Assembly: GCA_012845835.1 (NCBI GenBank)
Contig: JABAKD010000001.1
Span: 2,793,540-2,857,539, forward strand
Source of the DNA: Undaria pinnatifida
Taxonomy: Eukaryota > Sar > Phaeophyceae > Laminariales > Alariaceae
Length of the DNA stretch: 64,000 bases
Direction: 5' to 3'
Shown here in pieces: positions 21,601 through 35,500 of the stretch. Position numbers and translations under genes: made by a program. Below the pieces are notes generated by a model that saw only the letters and a program-made list of their open reading frames with translations, was not told the origin of the DNA and did not search any database. The stretch's first letter is position 1, and each line of letters begins with the position of its first letter.

Positions 21601-24600
21601 CGATGAATAACCCTGAGTGGTGTAGATATACAGATGAACAACTGTGATTGATCTATATCTATAGATGGACAACCGTGATTGATCTAGATATACAGATGAA
21701 CAACTCTGATTGGTCTAGATATACAGATGAACAACCCTGATTGGTCTAAATATATAGATGAACAACCCTGATTGGTCTAGATACAAAGATGAACAACCGT
21801 GATTGGTCTATATCTATAGATGGACAACCGTGATTGGTCTAGGTATACATATGAACAACCCTGATTGGTCTAGATATACAGATGAACAACCGTGATTGGT
21901 CTAGATACACAGATGAACAACCCTGATCGGTCTAGATGAAGAATATTTGAAGCAAAAAACACCTTGGACGACAATCCGACGATTTTTTCTTTTGTCACGA
22001 AGGGGTGATTTTTGCGGTTGAAAGCCTCCCCCCCCATCATCCCGGAAATGCGTTTTGCCCCCCCCTCAAAAAGAACAAAAAAAAAAGGCGCTGCATGTAC
22101 TAAATACCTCTATCGACTGATTCTACGACAGCCTCCCTCCCTAAACCAGCGATTTTCTTTCACGAACGTTTCATCATCATGGCTGCTTGTGGCACGAGGA
22201 AGGATGCTATGGAAACTATGCCTCTTCATTTATTTTTCTGATTTGCAAAGGACTGTCGAACGGTGACGTCGGGTTGGCAAGTGACACCGTATTTCAGGAG
22301 CTTCGGCCTGGAGCCGGTATCAAAACCGGCGACTTCGTTAAATAAAAGTTGGGGAGGCTACCGCAGAACGACTTTATCGTAGGAGGCGTGAATTAAAAAG
22401 TGCCCAACATCCCACGGTAGGGTTGCAGCATCAGAAAGTCCCTGAGTTCCTCACGTGAGAAACTCAACTTCTCAGCCGATAAGTGACATGGAAGGCATTC
22501 TTTCGCACAACCCGACGAAGCTTCTGTGCCTTAGTCCTAAAATATACTTTGTACCCGTGAAATTGCTTCAATAACCGGTAGTTCCTTACATGAGAAGCTC
22601 AATTTGGACAGGGACTCTTTGGCGCAATCGTACCACAGCAACCCCTACCGTGGGGTGACTCTTCGTTGTGCCTGGAAGGCCATAGGGATGGCTCCTTACG
22701 TAGGTTTTGACCTGCTGTTCAAAGCGAGGATGCCTCAGATGTTTTCGGTCTTGGCACGTTTGCTTGCTGTGTTTGCCCGCAAGGACAACGATTCCCGCCA
22801 AGGCTACGCACGGGGAAGGTTCACTGTAGGGGGCCTCTTTTTCCAGTGGGCCGTGCTCACTTGCGCAAAAGGGCGTGCCGCTTTGTTTCTGGCGCTCAAT
22901 CTCACTCGAGAAGCTATAGTTTTCTCATTTCTCACACAAAAAAAACTATTTTGGCGCAAAACCAATATAGTGCAACCGGATGACCAAACCCATGGCCTCG
23001 AGGTATTGAGAAGAAAAAAGAAAAAATGGATTTTGGGGGGGGGGTAAGGAACCCCCCCATCATTCAGATTTTTTTTTGACAAAAAGAGGTATACCTTAAC
23101 GCCCCCCCCCCCCCCCCCCCCCCCCCGCCCCCCCCCTGCTCCCTTGCGGTCTTGAGCTTTTTCGCGTTTTTTTTTTTTCGATATGACACCGCCATGGAGT
23201 AGTTTGAGGGTGAAAATATTCGCGCCTGCAGACCATGTTGCTGTGAGGTAAAGAGTCTCCTCGGGCAGGTGCCTCAATCACAGTAGCAGTGATAAAAAAA
23301 GAGGGTACCCCTCCACCCCCCCCCCCCCCCCCCGTATAGCCCTTGGTCGTCAGCAACCTGTATAGTCCAATTCGACGCGAGTCGACGAGCGGGAAGAAAA
23401 TGATTAACTTTTCTCGCGACAAAAAAGGAAAGGCACGTACCGTAGAGGGGGGAGGGGGGAGGAGGGGGCCGCTATGTGACCCTGGATCTGAGTTACTACT
23501 GGGAGGGAGCGCGAGTGCAGTGAGAGGGTAGTAAATTGGATGAATAAACAAAGGAAGAGAAAATGGTCCATCAAATTCGCATCCTTGAAATGTGCTTTGC
23601 TTTGCTTAGGGCGGCGACCAACCAGCTTGACAACTGGTCTCTTGCCGAAAATCACAGCCCCTGCTTTCTTGTCCTTGTGGTGATAGGGCAGCGGAGCGGG
23701 CTGGAGCACTGCTGAGGCTGTTCGATGCGGACGGCGACGGAGCCTTGAGCTTCGAGGAATTCCGAGGTAATCAGACCTGCAAGTGTTCGTGTTTCATTTT
23801 TTGCTTGGTGCGAACAAAGGTGGGTATTTTACCGTGTTTTTTTTTGCTCACGTGCTACGGGCAGTGGAGATGCACCGTTTTCTTTTTTTACTGAGGCTCT
23901 TCCTCACTTCACTCCTTTAGTGGTGCAGTGTGGAGAAGCCTATGTCTGACTCTATTTTCAAATGAGTTGTCCCCGAGTTGGGACTGCAGTCCTAAAAGCT
24001 CTGCAATACCTCACCCGAAAAAAAAGTTTTTTTCAAGTAAAGTTGAAAGTGCATCCCGACGACCAAACAAAAGCCATGGTCTAGGCTTAAAAACAGCATT
24101 CATACGAAGTATTGGAAAACAAAGATTGACGAAATTCCCACGATTTTTGGTTAAAGACCCCCGTCACACACATGCGATGGTAAAAATGCCCCATTTTGTC
24201 ATTACAGAGGCACTTCCGCACTTAACCCCTTTAGTGCTGCAGTGTGCAGAAACCTATACCTTGCTCTACTTTCAAGTGATTTGTCCACAAGTTGGGACTG
24301 CAGTCCCAAAAGCTCTACAATACCTCACCCTAAAAAGACGTATTCTTTTTTGTAGAGATCAAAGTGCAACCCGATGGCCGAACAAAACCCATGATCTAGG
24401 ATTTACTAAAAACAATGTTTCAGTTTGGAAAGCAAGATTTGACGAAATCCCGACGCTTTTGGGTCAAGGAGCCTCGTCATGCACATACATGCGATCGTAA
24501 AAATGCGCCGTTTTTGTCTCTTTACTGAGGCACTTCCGCGACTTAACCCCTTTAGTACATCATGCTGCAGTGTGCAGAAATCTATATCTGGCTCTACTTT

Positions 24601-25342
24601 TCAAGTGATTCGTGCCCAAATTGGGAATGCATTCCTGAACCTCTGCATACAGTACCTCCATACAAGAAAAAAAATATGTGCCTGGTATGTTTTAAGTAAA
24701 GAGGAAAGTGCAACCCGATAGCCAAGCGAAAAACAAAAAATCGTTCAGCTTGCAAAACAAAGATTGACAAAATTCCGGAGATTTTGGGTGAAGGATCCCC
24801 CGTCATTCAGCCACCTCTATTGTGCCCCGCGTCCCCCTTGACGTTAGCGTGCACGTTACTGGCGAGCAATTTCTTCTACTATAGCCCTACCGCAGGCGCA
24901 CCCGCCAGTGAAACATTTCGCTGACACCTGCTTTTCGTCTCCCCCCGTTTTGCGTCTGTTCATGACTTTCGCAGCGTACTTGGTCAGGCTTGGGCGCGAC
25001 AAAGGAAAAGTAGGCGAACGATTAGCCACCAACAGGTAAGAAAAAAATCTGTTTTTGAGAAAAATGAAAAAGTGGAACAAACCCGATGAACAATCAATAC
25101 ATGGCCTAGGTACCCTACGAAAACAAATGCGAAAAAATAATGAAATTCCGGCGATTTTTAGCTTTAGGAGCACCGTCGATCAGAATACGTGGAGGTTCCA
25201 CCCATTTTTATTTTTTGTTCTAGAGGAGCTCCTAACTACAGGAGCTCAATAAACCCCCACTCCCCCCCCCAAAAAAACTGATTTGAAAAAGCGCAACAAA
25301 CCCGAGGAGGTGAACAATCAATAAGTTGCCTACAGTAGTAGC

Positions 25343-25376
<34 letters not shown>

Positions 25377-26514
25377 TGGATGAAAAAAAGAAAACGATTT
25401 TGGGAAAAAATGAACGAAATTAAATTCCGACGATTTTTGTTTAAGAAGCAACCCAACTTCAGAAAACGGTTATTAGCGCGTAAAAAAACAATGTGCTACC
25501 TCTTTCGTGAAAGTCGTCCGTCGAGCTCCTCGAGCAGGGACCCTTCAGCAGAAGAATAAGGGTGCACCTCTTTTGTAGCACGCGTGTGTAGATAGATGGG
25601 ATGGGGCGGGATTGGGGGATGAGGCGCGCGAAGGGGGGGGGGGGCGCGGGTGGGGGGGGGGGGAGCGGTGTAGCAAGCCGGCGACACGGTTGTAGGGAAC
25701 TGACCGACCGAACGCTTGGCCATCGGTAAATATCGGGGTGTTTTAATGGGATAGCAAATTTGGTCGGGTAGGATAAAATAAAGCAATCGCGCTTGAAATC
25801 GACGAATGTCTTACACACAATCCAAGGGCAAAACGAAGACATTGCTAAAAGCATCGGCCACAAACAATCTATAGCTAAGACCATCGGCCACAAGTAAATC
25901 GCCCTTTCTTCCCACACCCCTCAAAGTTCCAAAACCTTTCTAGTTTCTTGGATTGGTGGGGATAACGCCAATCCTTAGCTCAGAGCCAATAAAAAAACAC
26001 ACACACACACAAAAAAAATGTTGAACAGCAGCGTTCAATCAGGTGTTGATGTTTCCGCGGGTTCATTCTCTCCGTCTCGAAGGAGAATGCGTGGTCAACG
26101 GTCAAACAGCTAAGGCGCGCAACAAATGAGTACCCCCCTTCCCCCCCCCGCTGCTAAACCCGACCAATTTTGGTAATAGCAAATTGTACCCCGCACAGTG
26201 GCCGGGGGAATGGCAGATGTCAGATGGCTGCTGGCTGATGGCTGATGTTATCGTGTGCGATACGTAGTGTGGACCGTCTGTAATAGATTTGGTGTGGGAC
26301 TATGCCATAGGTCAGTCCTGCTGCCGCGCCACTCTCCGAGAGTCGCAGCCACGGCGACGGCGACGGCTTCCTCGAACGGAACCCGAAATCCTCTCGGATA
26401 TCTGAGGCCGCGAAGATCCGCGCCATCCAGACCGATAGTCTTCCACTCGTTTTGTTCCGGTTGAAGGATGCACACCTTCCGTGAGCGCGCACACACGCAG
26501 CTGACGACAGCCGC

Positions 26515-26549
<35 letters not shown>

Positions 26550-29500
26550 AATACTTTGCCAGCGAGGTTTCCCCAGGAAAGAATGCTACCATGGTACCCC
26601 GAGGTAGAACTTTTCGACAATTGTGAATGTTTTTTTTTTTTTTTTTTTACCGAGCGACGGGGCTCCTTTTCCCAAAAAATCGTCGCCAAATGTCTACTGT
26701 AGTGTTTTTGCAATATTAACGCTTTTTTTTCACCCTAGGCAATGGATTTGTCCATCGGGTACGAATCAATTTTAGTTTTCTCGTAATCCTTTTTTTCTTT
26801 TTCTTTTTTAAACCCAAGGGGGTGTAGAGGTCCCCAAGCGAAGGGACCCAGAAAGCTGATGGTCTATCTCTATGGTAGCGTGTAGCTGTAATCGACGCGT
26901 GCTACGATGGAGGTGCACAGCCACCTTTTTGTTCTGAGGCTTCCTCAAGTTAAGATCTTGAGACCTCTCCGCGAAAGAAAAAAATATGGTTTTTGGAGAA
27001 AAATTGATAACTGTTAATGCTACGAATGAACCGGGTGAAAGATCCCATGGCCTAGGTACACAACACTAAATAATCAGGCAAAAACAAAGTTACCTTTTTT
27101 TTCCGCCGACGAATTTGGGTTAAGGTGCCCCGTCATTGGGAAAAAAATAGCCAAAAAAAGGTATACCTCCATCGCAGCACACGCCAATCCATAACACCAC
27201 TGTGGCCACCCTACACACACACCTACGTTCGGTTGTTTGTCCCCCAGGGAATTCTGGCTCGATTTCGTCGCTGACCAGGCGGGCCCTGCCGCGGTGCCGC
27301 CCAGCGCAGCCGCCGCCGCCGCCACGGCAACCACGGCGACGATTTCCTCGAACGGGAACCTGACGGAGGCTGGGTTTGTCGGGCACCGACGCATGGTGGA
27401 GCCGGACCATCCCCTTGAGCTCGACTTGCTCGAGTTGGGGCTCGATCTTCTCCCCGAGAGTCTTCAGCGGTGGTTGAGGGCGAAGGTAACACCCGCCGGG
27501 CTTGTGTTGTGTTGGCCGAGGTGGGTGGGGGGGGGGGGATGTTGGTGGGGGAGGCATGATGCGACAGAGAGGCAGGACTTTTTTTGGCTGATTTTTTCCC
27601 TGAAGGACGGGGTTTGATTCCCCGATTTCCATCCTTTATCATAGACAATAAAAAAAAAATGTTCGAACCAAATAAAAAAAAATGTTCCCCGATTTCCATT
27701 CTTTATCCTAGACAACAACCCAGACGTTTCGTAAAGGCCGCTTGCACCCCTTGTGTAGGGTCGATGGCGGTAGCTTCAGAGGTTTGGCCTTGCCAAACGG
27801 GCTGCTTTGAGCCGCCCCATCGGTCGCGGCTAGGATGGCGATTTTGATCGCCACGTTCGAGTAGCTTGTTCGTCACGCCCTCTTCCTGTTGATTCCCTGG
27901 TAAGGATCACGGTTTGTCCATGACGGTGTCTGAGTCAGTCACTGAGTCTAGCAACGCTCCTGTGCCAATTGAAAGCTTGAGCGTAAAACTGAGAGGATTG
28001 CCAAACAGACCACGAAACGTGTCCCGGTGCACAGCAAACGCAGTCTCGAGAGCCTCGGCGGCAAGCTCCTCTAGAAATCACGGTCGAAAATCTTCCTTCG
28101 AGATATCGGTAGGGCACTCTCACCGGCAAACACGACCCACCGTCCTTCGATGCTACATCATTGTCCGACGTGAAACACAACCTCGCTTGATATACGGCAG
28201 GCAGGCACGGCACGCACCAGCTCCTGGAAGAACACTAAGGATAAGTATGTCTGTGTCCGTGGAAACGAGCATGCTACGTAGGGAAAATGGAAGCTATTCT
28301 GCCCCCCCCCCCCCCCCTCCACCCCTCCCCCTGGCCTTCCCCCTCCCCCTGAACCTCCTTGCGATATTTTTCCATCTAATGCAGGACACATTCGACCGTA
28401 TAGACTTGGAAGGCGGTTCCGTTTTGTCGGAGGGTGGGAAAAAGGAGGACAGACCGCAGACGGGATTGGCCGGAAGCGTGGCGAGGGAAGAGGCGCAGCT
28501 TCTCTTGGCCGACAATGGCGAGATAATGACTATGTTAAGGGTGAGCTGAGCGGAGGCGGGGCGGGGCGGGGGGGCGGGCGGGGGGGGGGGGGCTCTTCCC
28601 CCTTTTTTACTACAGGAATCAATCCCATTTTGATTGCAAGTAGTTTGCAAGCAAACCTGTGGAGGCATTTCTCAAACGGGTTACCTGCGTAGCCCCAGGT
28701 AAAAAGTCCACAAAACTGTGGTTGCAAGAAACGAACGGTTCCTATGGAACACGAAAAAATAAAATGTCAGGAATGTTCGTGCCAAAATACAAAACGTGAA
28801 CAGGTTTTCGCGACTTGTGATGTTTGTTTTCGTCAGGAATACGGAGGTTGAATCGTTACGGTGTCGACATTTTTCACAAAAAACACCAACATGTCATGAT
28901 TCCTGACCAACAAAAAACGACAACAAGGACGTGATTTTTGTTGCTTTTTTCGTTTGAAAAACCTTACTTTTCACAATTTCTTTTCAAAACCTTCAGGAAT
29001 ATCGTTGACATTTTGTCAGGCGATTCGTTTTTTTTTTTTTTTTTTTCTGAGGAGCGACCCTAAATAAAGGTTTGGGCGCTAAGCCCGTCACGAAGTGAAA
29101 CCGCTTGTTAGGGAAAAACAGCTACTTCGGGACCGTTGCTACGGCGGTGGCGTTCATTCGATGGACGCTTCGCCTTGTCAGTTGCTCGGGGTCACTCGCT
29201 CGAGTATCCTTCTAGTACTTTATTTTTCGGTCTTCATTTGATCTTAAGGTTTCGTACTGTTTCTGATTGCCACATGAAACCACCATCAAAAACGGTTAGT
29301 TAGCTACGCCGCGCCTGGAATTTCGACTACTAAATATACAGAGTCATTCGAGCGACACGCTCGAGCTAATCAGTGACACGGGGGTACACCCCCCTCCCCT
29401 ACTGCATCCATGGTCTCGTCGGAATCAATGTTTAGGTTCGCTTTACTGTTGCAGTTTTAAGCCCGACGGTTGTGTTGACCATTCTATGTAATAGGGTTCG

Positions 29501-32500
29501 TTTAACGCTTTCAAGGGTTGTTTTCAATCATTTTCACCCAAAGGGTTCGTTTAACGCTTTCAAGGGTTGTTTTCAATCATTTTCACCCAAAGGGTTCGTT
29601 TAAAACGCTTTTAACTACAATACGGTACATTGGTCTCTTCCTTGCGGCCGATTGGAGAGAAGTTCCCGTTGTCCACTGTTGTGCCTACGAGATCGATTTC
29701 GACACAAAATAGGACCAAATCTACGGTATCGGGGGGGGGCTTCCGGGGCCGTTTCTTTTGCAGTGGGGCTAGGGGTCACTCGCGCGAGCGCCCCGCCCCC
29801 CCCGCTGCTTTCGCGGTCTTAAGCTTCCGTGCCCCGTTAACTTTGCGATAGGAAACCGCAACGGAATGGTTAGCTACGCTTCGCCCGAAAACAATGCCAA
29901 AAGCGATTTTGCCAGCGAGGTACAGAATCACTCGTGTGAGTGGCTCAAACTAGGCTGTGAAAAAGGATGCGCCCCCCCCCGTTCCGCAGCTTTGGCCAGA
30001 TGGGAAGGAACCACCATTGATGGTGGAGTTCGAAGTGTTAATGCCGGTTGCCGCTGTAGTCCCGGTAATCACCCGCTGATAGTGCCGCACACCGGCATTA
30101 CAAAGGGACCCCCCCCGCCCCCGTACCGTGAATACGTCGATTCTCTATTTCAAGTGGACTGCCCGCTATATAATGCCGGTCGGGTCGCTGTAGTGTCGGT
30201 ATGTTCCCGCTGGCAGTGCCACGTCCCGACACCTTGGACTCTGTTTCAAGTGGGTTTCCAGTTATTGTGCCTGTGGGATCGCCCTCTCGACGCGAATGGG
30301 AAATGTACGAGCTGGGCCAGCCTAAAAACGGATAATCAATCCGAAGGTCGTATCTCGCTAACCACTGCAGATTAGAAAGAACTGAAGACACCGCTGTAAT
30401 CGGCCAATCATCGTGCGTAGGCAGCGCCACGTGGTCACGTGCTTGGGCGTCATTCAACAAAATGATCAGGGGGTCTGAAAATATACTTGTATTTAGTGTG
30501 TAATAAACGGGTTTTTGAAACCGTTTTATGCGGCGGAATAAAACGTACAACTTTTTTTTTCTCCAAGCTGTCAGCTGCAGCTTGTAGCACACAGCACTCT
30601 GCTGCTGTTACGTACATCCAAGTAATAGCGGAGCGCGGCGTATCATTGCCGTATAGTGCCGGCGTTTTCTCGCTGGTAGTGCCACATGTCGGCACTACCA
30701 GAGGTATGACCACTGCTGTACTGCGAAAAATAATTCTACCCTCTGCTTTAAGTGGGTTGGTTTATCCCCGCATTTTTTGGGGCGGGGCAAATGTGATAAA
30801 ACCATGTTTTTTTTACGCCCGCTCGAGTGCGCACCTCACCTCTGTTCTCCCAGGTGGAAGAGGAGCTTAGCCGAGCGAGCGTCCGAGCCAAGGTCCTCCT
30901 TCAGCTCGTCGAGGAGCGGCGGAAGCGTAACAGGTAATCAAAGTCAAGGCTATGGCAGGGTCGATGATACCCCCTTCCTTTTACCACTGGGCTTGAGCCA
31001 CTCACACAAGTGCCTCTCCACCTCGCGGACCGAAAAAAACATACGTGGATATAATACCATGGCATTTTCTTGTTTCTTTAAGCGTAGCTTATTGTTTCCA
31101 TTGCAGTATTCATACCGAAAAAGTGAAGTATCCGAAAAAAAAAAAAATCGCGTGCTACGATAGAGGGATACCATTTATTTATTCTTTTGGGCCATTTTGG
31201 TTTTCTGAATGACGGGGGGGCTTCTTAACCCAAAAATTTCGGAAAAATACCACATTATTTTTCTTTTTGCATGATTGTCGTTGTACACCTAGGCCATGGG
31301 ACTTTAAATCCGGTACATACTCTCGTAGCAGTTTTGTTTTTCTCCAAAATCATATTTTTTGGGGGGTTAAGACGGAAGTGTCTGAACCCCCTAATAACGC
31401 GAGGAACCTCACAAAAAAATGCGGTGCACCTCTATTGCGGCACTCGTCAAAAAAATAATACCGCGAAAGGATCAGGGGGATCACTCCACTCGCCCGAGTA
31501 ACCTCTGCGAGCCACTGCGATATAGAAGGTCCCAAATGGGAACCCCCCCCCGACGGTAGCCTTAATAGCCAGGTTAAAAATTGTCGTAGGCATTGGACTA
31601 AACGGAAATCGCATCTGTTCGGGAGAACTGAGCTGCGGGTGGGGAACGACATCATCGTTATCTCCTCTACATTTTTTGTTGCTCTACGATGGGCAAGGGA
31701 CGCGACACAGCCGACCGAGAATGGTGGTGTCGAAAACGTTGCATAGATGAAAGAAAACCAAAGGAATGAGAGAGAAAAACAACGGAAACGTAACGGGACC
31801 CCGTGGGCCAGGAACAGCGGCTTCGAAAAATTATGCTTTAAAACTTGAACAAAGGAAAGGAAAGAAAGCATGAATCAACGAAACAAAAAAATACAACCCC
31901 CCTCCCCACACACACCGGGAACCGCAACGAAAACAGCAAAAAACAACAATTAAAACCACACACCAACACAGAAAATATTAAAAAAAATTAAAAACGACCT
32001 CAAACATCCTTAGCTCTGACGCACGCTACGATAGACGTCACGTATTCCGCTTCAGGTTTTTCTTCCCTCGTCGACTCGCGTCGAATTGTATTGATGCCTA
32101 ATGTTTACACCGTGCTCGCTCGCCCCCATACTACAAGGCTGGCGCCTTCGAGTCAGGAAAAATGTCGGCCTTCCAAGGCCATAAACACCCCCCCTCCCCC
32201 CCCCCCTATATGCCATGCTCGCTCGCCCCTGAATTACCAGGCTTGCGAATTCGCAGCCGGTTTCTCGCGCCTCCGCCAACGACGTGGAGAAGGTCCACCG
32301 GGGGCTCTGGCTTCCATGGTTCTTGTCGGGGAGGGACGAGGAGGAAGGCCTATCGGTAAGAGACGAGGGAAAGCGTGGACGCACGCTACGCTAGAGAGAA
32401 AGCTAGGTATTCGTAGCATGTTTTTCTGTTTTGTTTTCGACAATATATATATATATATATATTTATATACATATGTATATATTTTGAATGACGGACGGCG

Positions 32501-35500
32501 CTCGTTGACCCGAAATCGCCGGGAATTCGCCATGGCCACAGCTACGGTCGCGGGGGCGTGTTCATTTTGTCGCTTGCCTTTCTAGTTGTTTGGCCATCCC
32601 TTTCGAGACGGAGCACCGTTCCTACTCCTGACGGAGACACCGCCAACATTTATTCGCTCATTACGCTTCTTCCATATATCACATAGAAAGTCGTTTGCTT
32701 GTCCTATCCCCTCCCCGTTTCGCCGCCTGCGGCCACCATCTATTTTCTAGGATAGCGATCGTTTTCTCGCTACTCTCGAGCCTACAAAACTCTCTCATGT
32801 CGCATACGTCTAACTTCCTCGTCTCTTCCTCTAACGCATCCCGTTCTTCCTTGTGCATTGCACATTCCCCTACTCTGTGAGTCCTACTCTCTATTGCTGT
32901 GCCACACGGGCACATTGTTTTAGCCACGTCCTCCTCCTCCCGACTTCTTTCTTCTTTCTGGTAGGTCCAGGTCCCCTACACAAAATCGCAGTTTCCATTG
33001 GGCCCTGCAGATACGTTTTCATTCCGATATTTTCCCTCAACACACCGTATGGCCAAGGTGGGGGTGGGGGGGGGGGGGCATTTAAAGCTACCGGCTTTGA
33101 GCCGCTCTCACGAGTAAGTGAGCGGTCTGAGCAAAGCGGTATCCCGATATACGGCGGTCGAAATCGCTCGGCGTGACTGCGGAATTCACAGTCACAGTCT
33201 TGAATGATGTAAGGCGGCCTCCCCCGATACGGCGGTCATAGTGCTATATAGCACACCATGGCCAGGCGGCCTCCCCCGATACGGCGGTCATAGTGCTATA
33301 TAGCACGCCATGGCCAGGCGGCCTCCCCCGATCCGGCGGTCATAGTGCTATATAGCACGCCATGGCCAGGCGGCCTCCCCCGATACGGCGGTCATAGTGC
33401 TATATAGCACACCATGGTCAGGCGGCCTCCCCCGATACGGCGGTCATAGTGCTATATAGCACGCCATGGCCAGGCGGCCTCCCCCGATACGGCGGTCATA
33501 GTGCTATATAGCACGCCATGGCCTCAACGGGGGACCCCCTGTTGTAAGCGGGAACACCTTAAAAGCTAATAAGATACTTCGTATGTATACGTGCTGCTGT
33601 CTACGTGCTGCTGTCTGCTGTCGGTCTAGTTGATTCGTCGGTATTTTTCATTCAGCGTAAGCACAAAACACAAGTGCAGATTCCAGGGAGCGGAGGGGGG
33701 AAAAAACTTGTTATTTTTCCGCCCCTGGTATGTCGGGAGCTCGATGTTTCGATATATCGAAAACCTATCGTTGAAACATTGTGATATTTGGGACTTCGAT
33801 ACAGATTTTCGAAAAGTCGGAAGGGTGTGCCGAATTTTTTTTATATTTCGACATGGAAATGATGCTCCGATATCGACAATTTCGATACGACATATCTCAA
33901 TTTTTCGGACACGATATTTATCAAAACTCGACACGATGCGATGTATCGATCGAAAACTATATATATATATATATTTTAATTCGATATGTGCACCCCTCCC
34001 CGATAGGATATATGCAGACTTGGGTCTCCAGCACTACCGCATGGATTCCAGGTTTTTGACAAGAGCTGATGTGAGACCAAGAACAACCGAAACTGTGCTA
34101 TTTCGACAATATATCGAAAATTCCGATACGACATCAAACAGAGTATCGATTCGCGCATGGATGAAATAGGAATGGAGCTCACATCCTAATCGTTCCGCGT
34201 GTGCATCACTCATACCAAGTCTGCCCCTTACCCCGCGCTCGCTCCCACCCTCACCTCTTGTCAATTTTGCTCCTTGCACAAAAGTGGATTGAGAGCAGTC
34301 TCATCCGCGCAAAGACCGGTCTTTTCCGCGGGGTGCGGAAGTTTTCTTCCCTTACCGGCTACGTCAGGCGGCTGCTGGAAGGCTTAGCGCAGCAAGGAAT
34401 GATATCCGGTGAGTCGATTGACTGGCCCTTCTTCATTTAGCGCGAACGGATTGGTCATTTGTCCGGTGCATGCGATTGGTCGTTCTCTGTTTTTTTTTCT
34501 GGTAGGTGATCCTGAGGTGAACTGATTGGGCGTTTCCTCCCCCCGCTAACGATTACGGCCATGAACGAATATCAAGTACCTCCTGCCCCCCCCCTTATGA
34601 CCCCTCGATCTCCCGCCTCACTCCCTCCCGGAACTCCCCCATTCTACGCGTTTTCCGCCCGGATTCGGTGGCGTGGCCGCTGCGGGGACAAAAGCAAACC
34701 TTCTGTTCCCTTTGAAGGAGGCTGACGCGAGAGCCACCGTGCGAATGGCCGTGGGAGATGGGGATGACGAAGATGACGACGGCGGAGGGGGGTTCTCGAT
34801 AACCGCTAGCTTCATCCATCAGGGAAACGGTGCGTGTTTAGGGTTTTGAGTGTGCCCCCCCAACCCCTCAACCCTCCCACCGACCCCACCCACCCCGATA
34901 CGCATGAAATTGATACACCTCGCCCCCCCCAGCCCGGCAGGAGTACCAATGACAATCGAACCCCCTAGCCCAGCTCCATCACAACTTGTCAGTAACCGGC
35001 AGCTTTGACGAACCAGGGAAAGAGAGGTGTTTTTGTGTGGTTTGTGACCCCAGCCGGCTGCTAAAAAGCGTCGTGCCTACGCGAACGGAAGAATACGGTT
35101 GTTTCTGTCTCCGACATTCCACCCTGCGTAAAACTCACCTAAAATGCGAGTGTTCGGGAATATGTGGTAATCACGTTGTTCGGGGGGTACGTCGCAAGGC
35201 TATTCCCGCCCACGTTGACTCGTTTTCTCCCTCCCTCCCTCCCTCCCTCCCTCCCTCCCTCCCTCCCTCCCTCCCTCCCTCCCTCCCTCCCTCCCTCCCC
35301 CCCCCGCCTCTTTTTGTGGAACTCTCTTGCGTCTGTGTTCGATAGCGTCGACTGAGGAGCCGGTGGAACCGCTTCCGCCTGGCGTGGGGATGTCCGTTTG
35401 TTTGGATCTCGAGGCCAAACAGGGAGCCTCAGGTCCGCCTACCCACTATGCGCACAAGCGCTACGAATACAATACGCGGTGCTATTGTACGCTACATATA

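Noticed and set aside
21602-21940. CRISPR-like array (31-bp period)
   Set aside because: The repeats are contiguous without unique spacers, and the genome is eukaryotic; it is a minisatellite.
22301-22345. PDZ-like ELRPGAGIKTGDF after an acceptor-like ttcag
   Set aside because: Only 13 codons, wrong phase for exons 3 to 5, and too short to support a domain.
22604-23047. ORF with PYRG and APYVGF motifs suggesting a mitochondrial carrier
   Set aside because: The NPYRGVT part is translated from the right end of a family C element; the remaining frame has no further carrier motifs or splice support.
27914-28384. Upstream extension of exon 8 into a Ser/Arg-rich frame
   Set aside because: A clear acceptor (atgcag) precedes exon 8 at 28385 and is in phase with exon 7; the upstream open stretch includes a poly-Pro run from a C tract.
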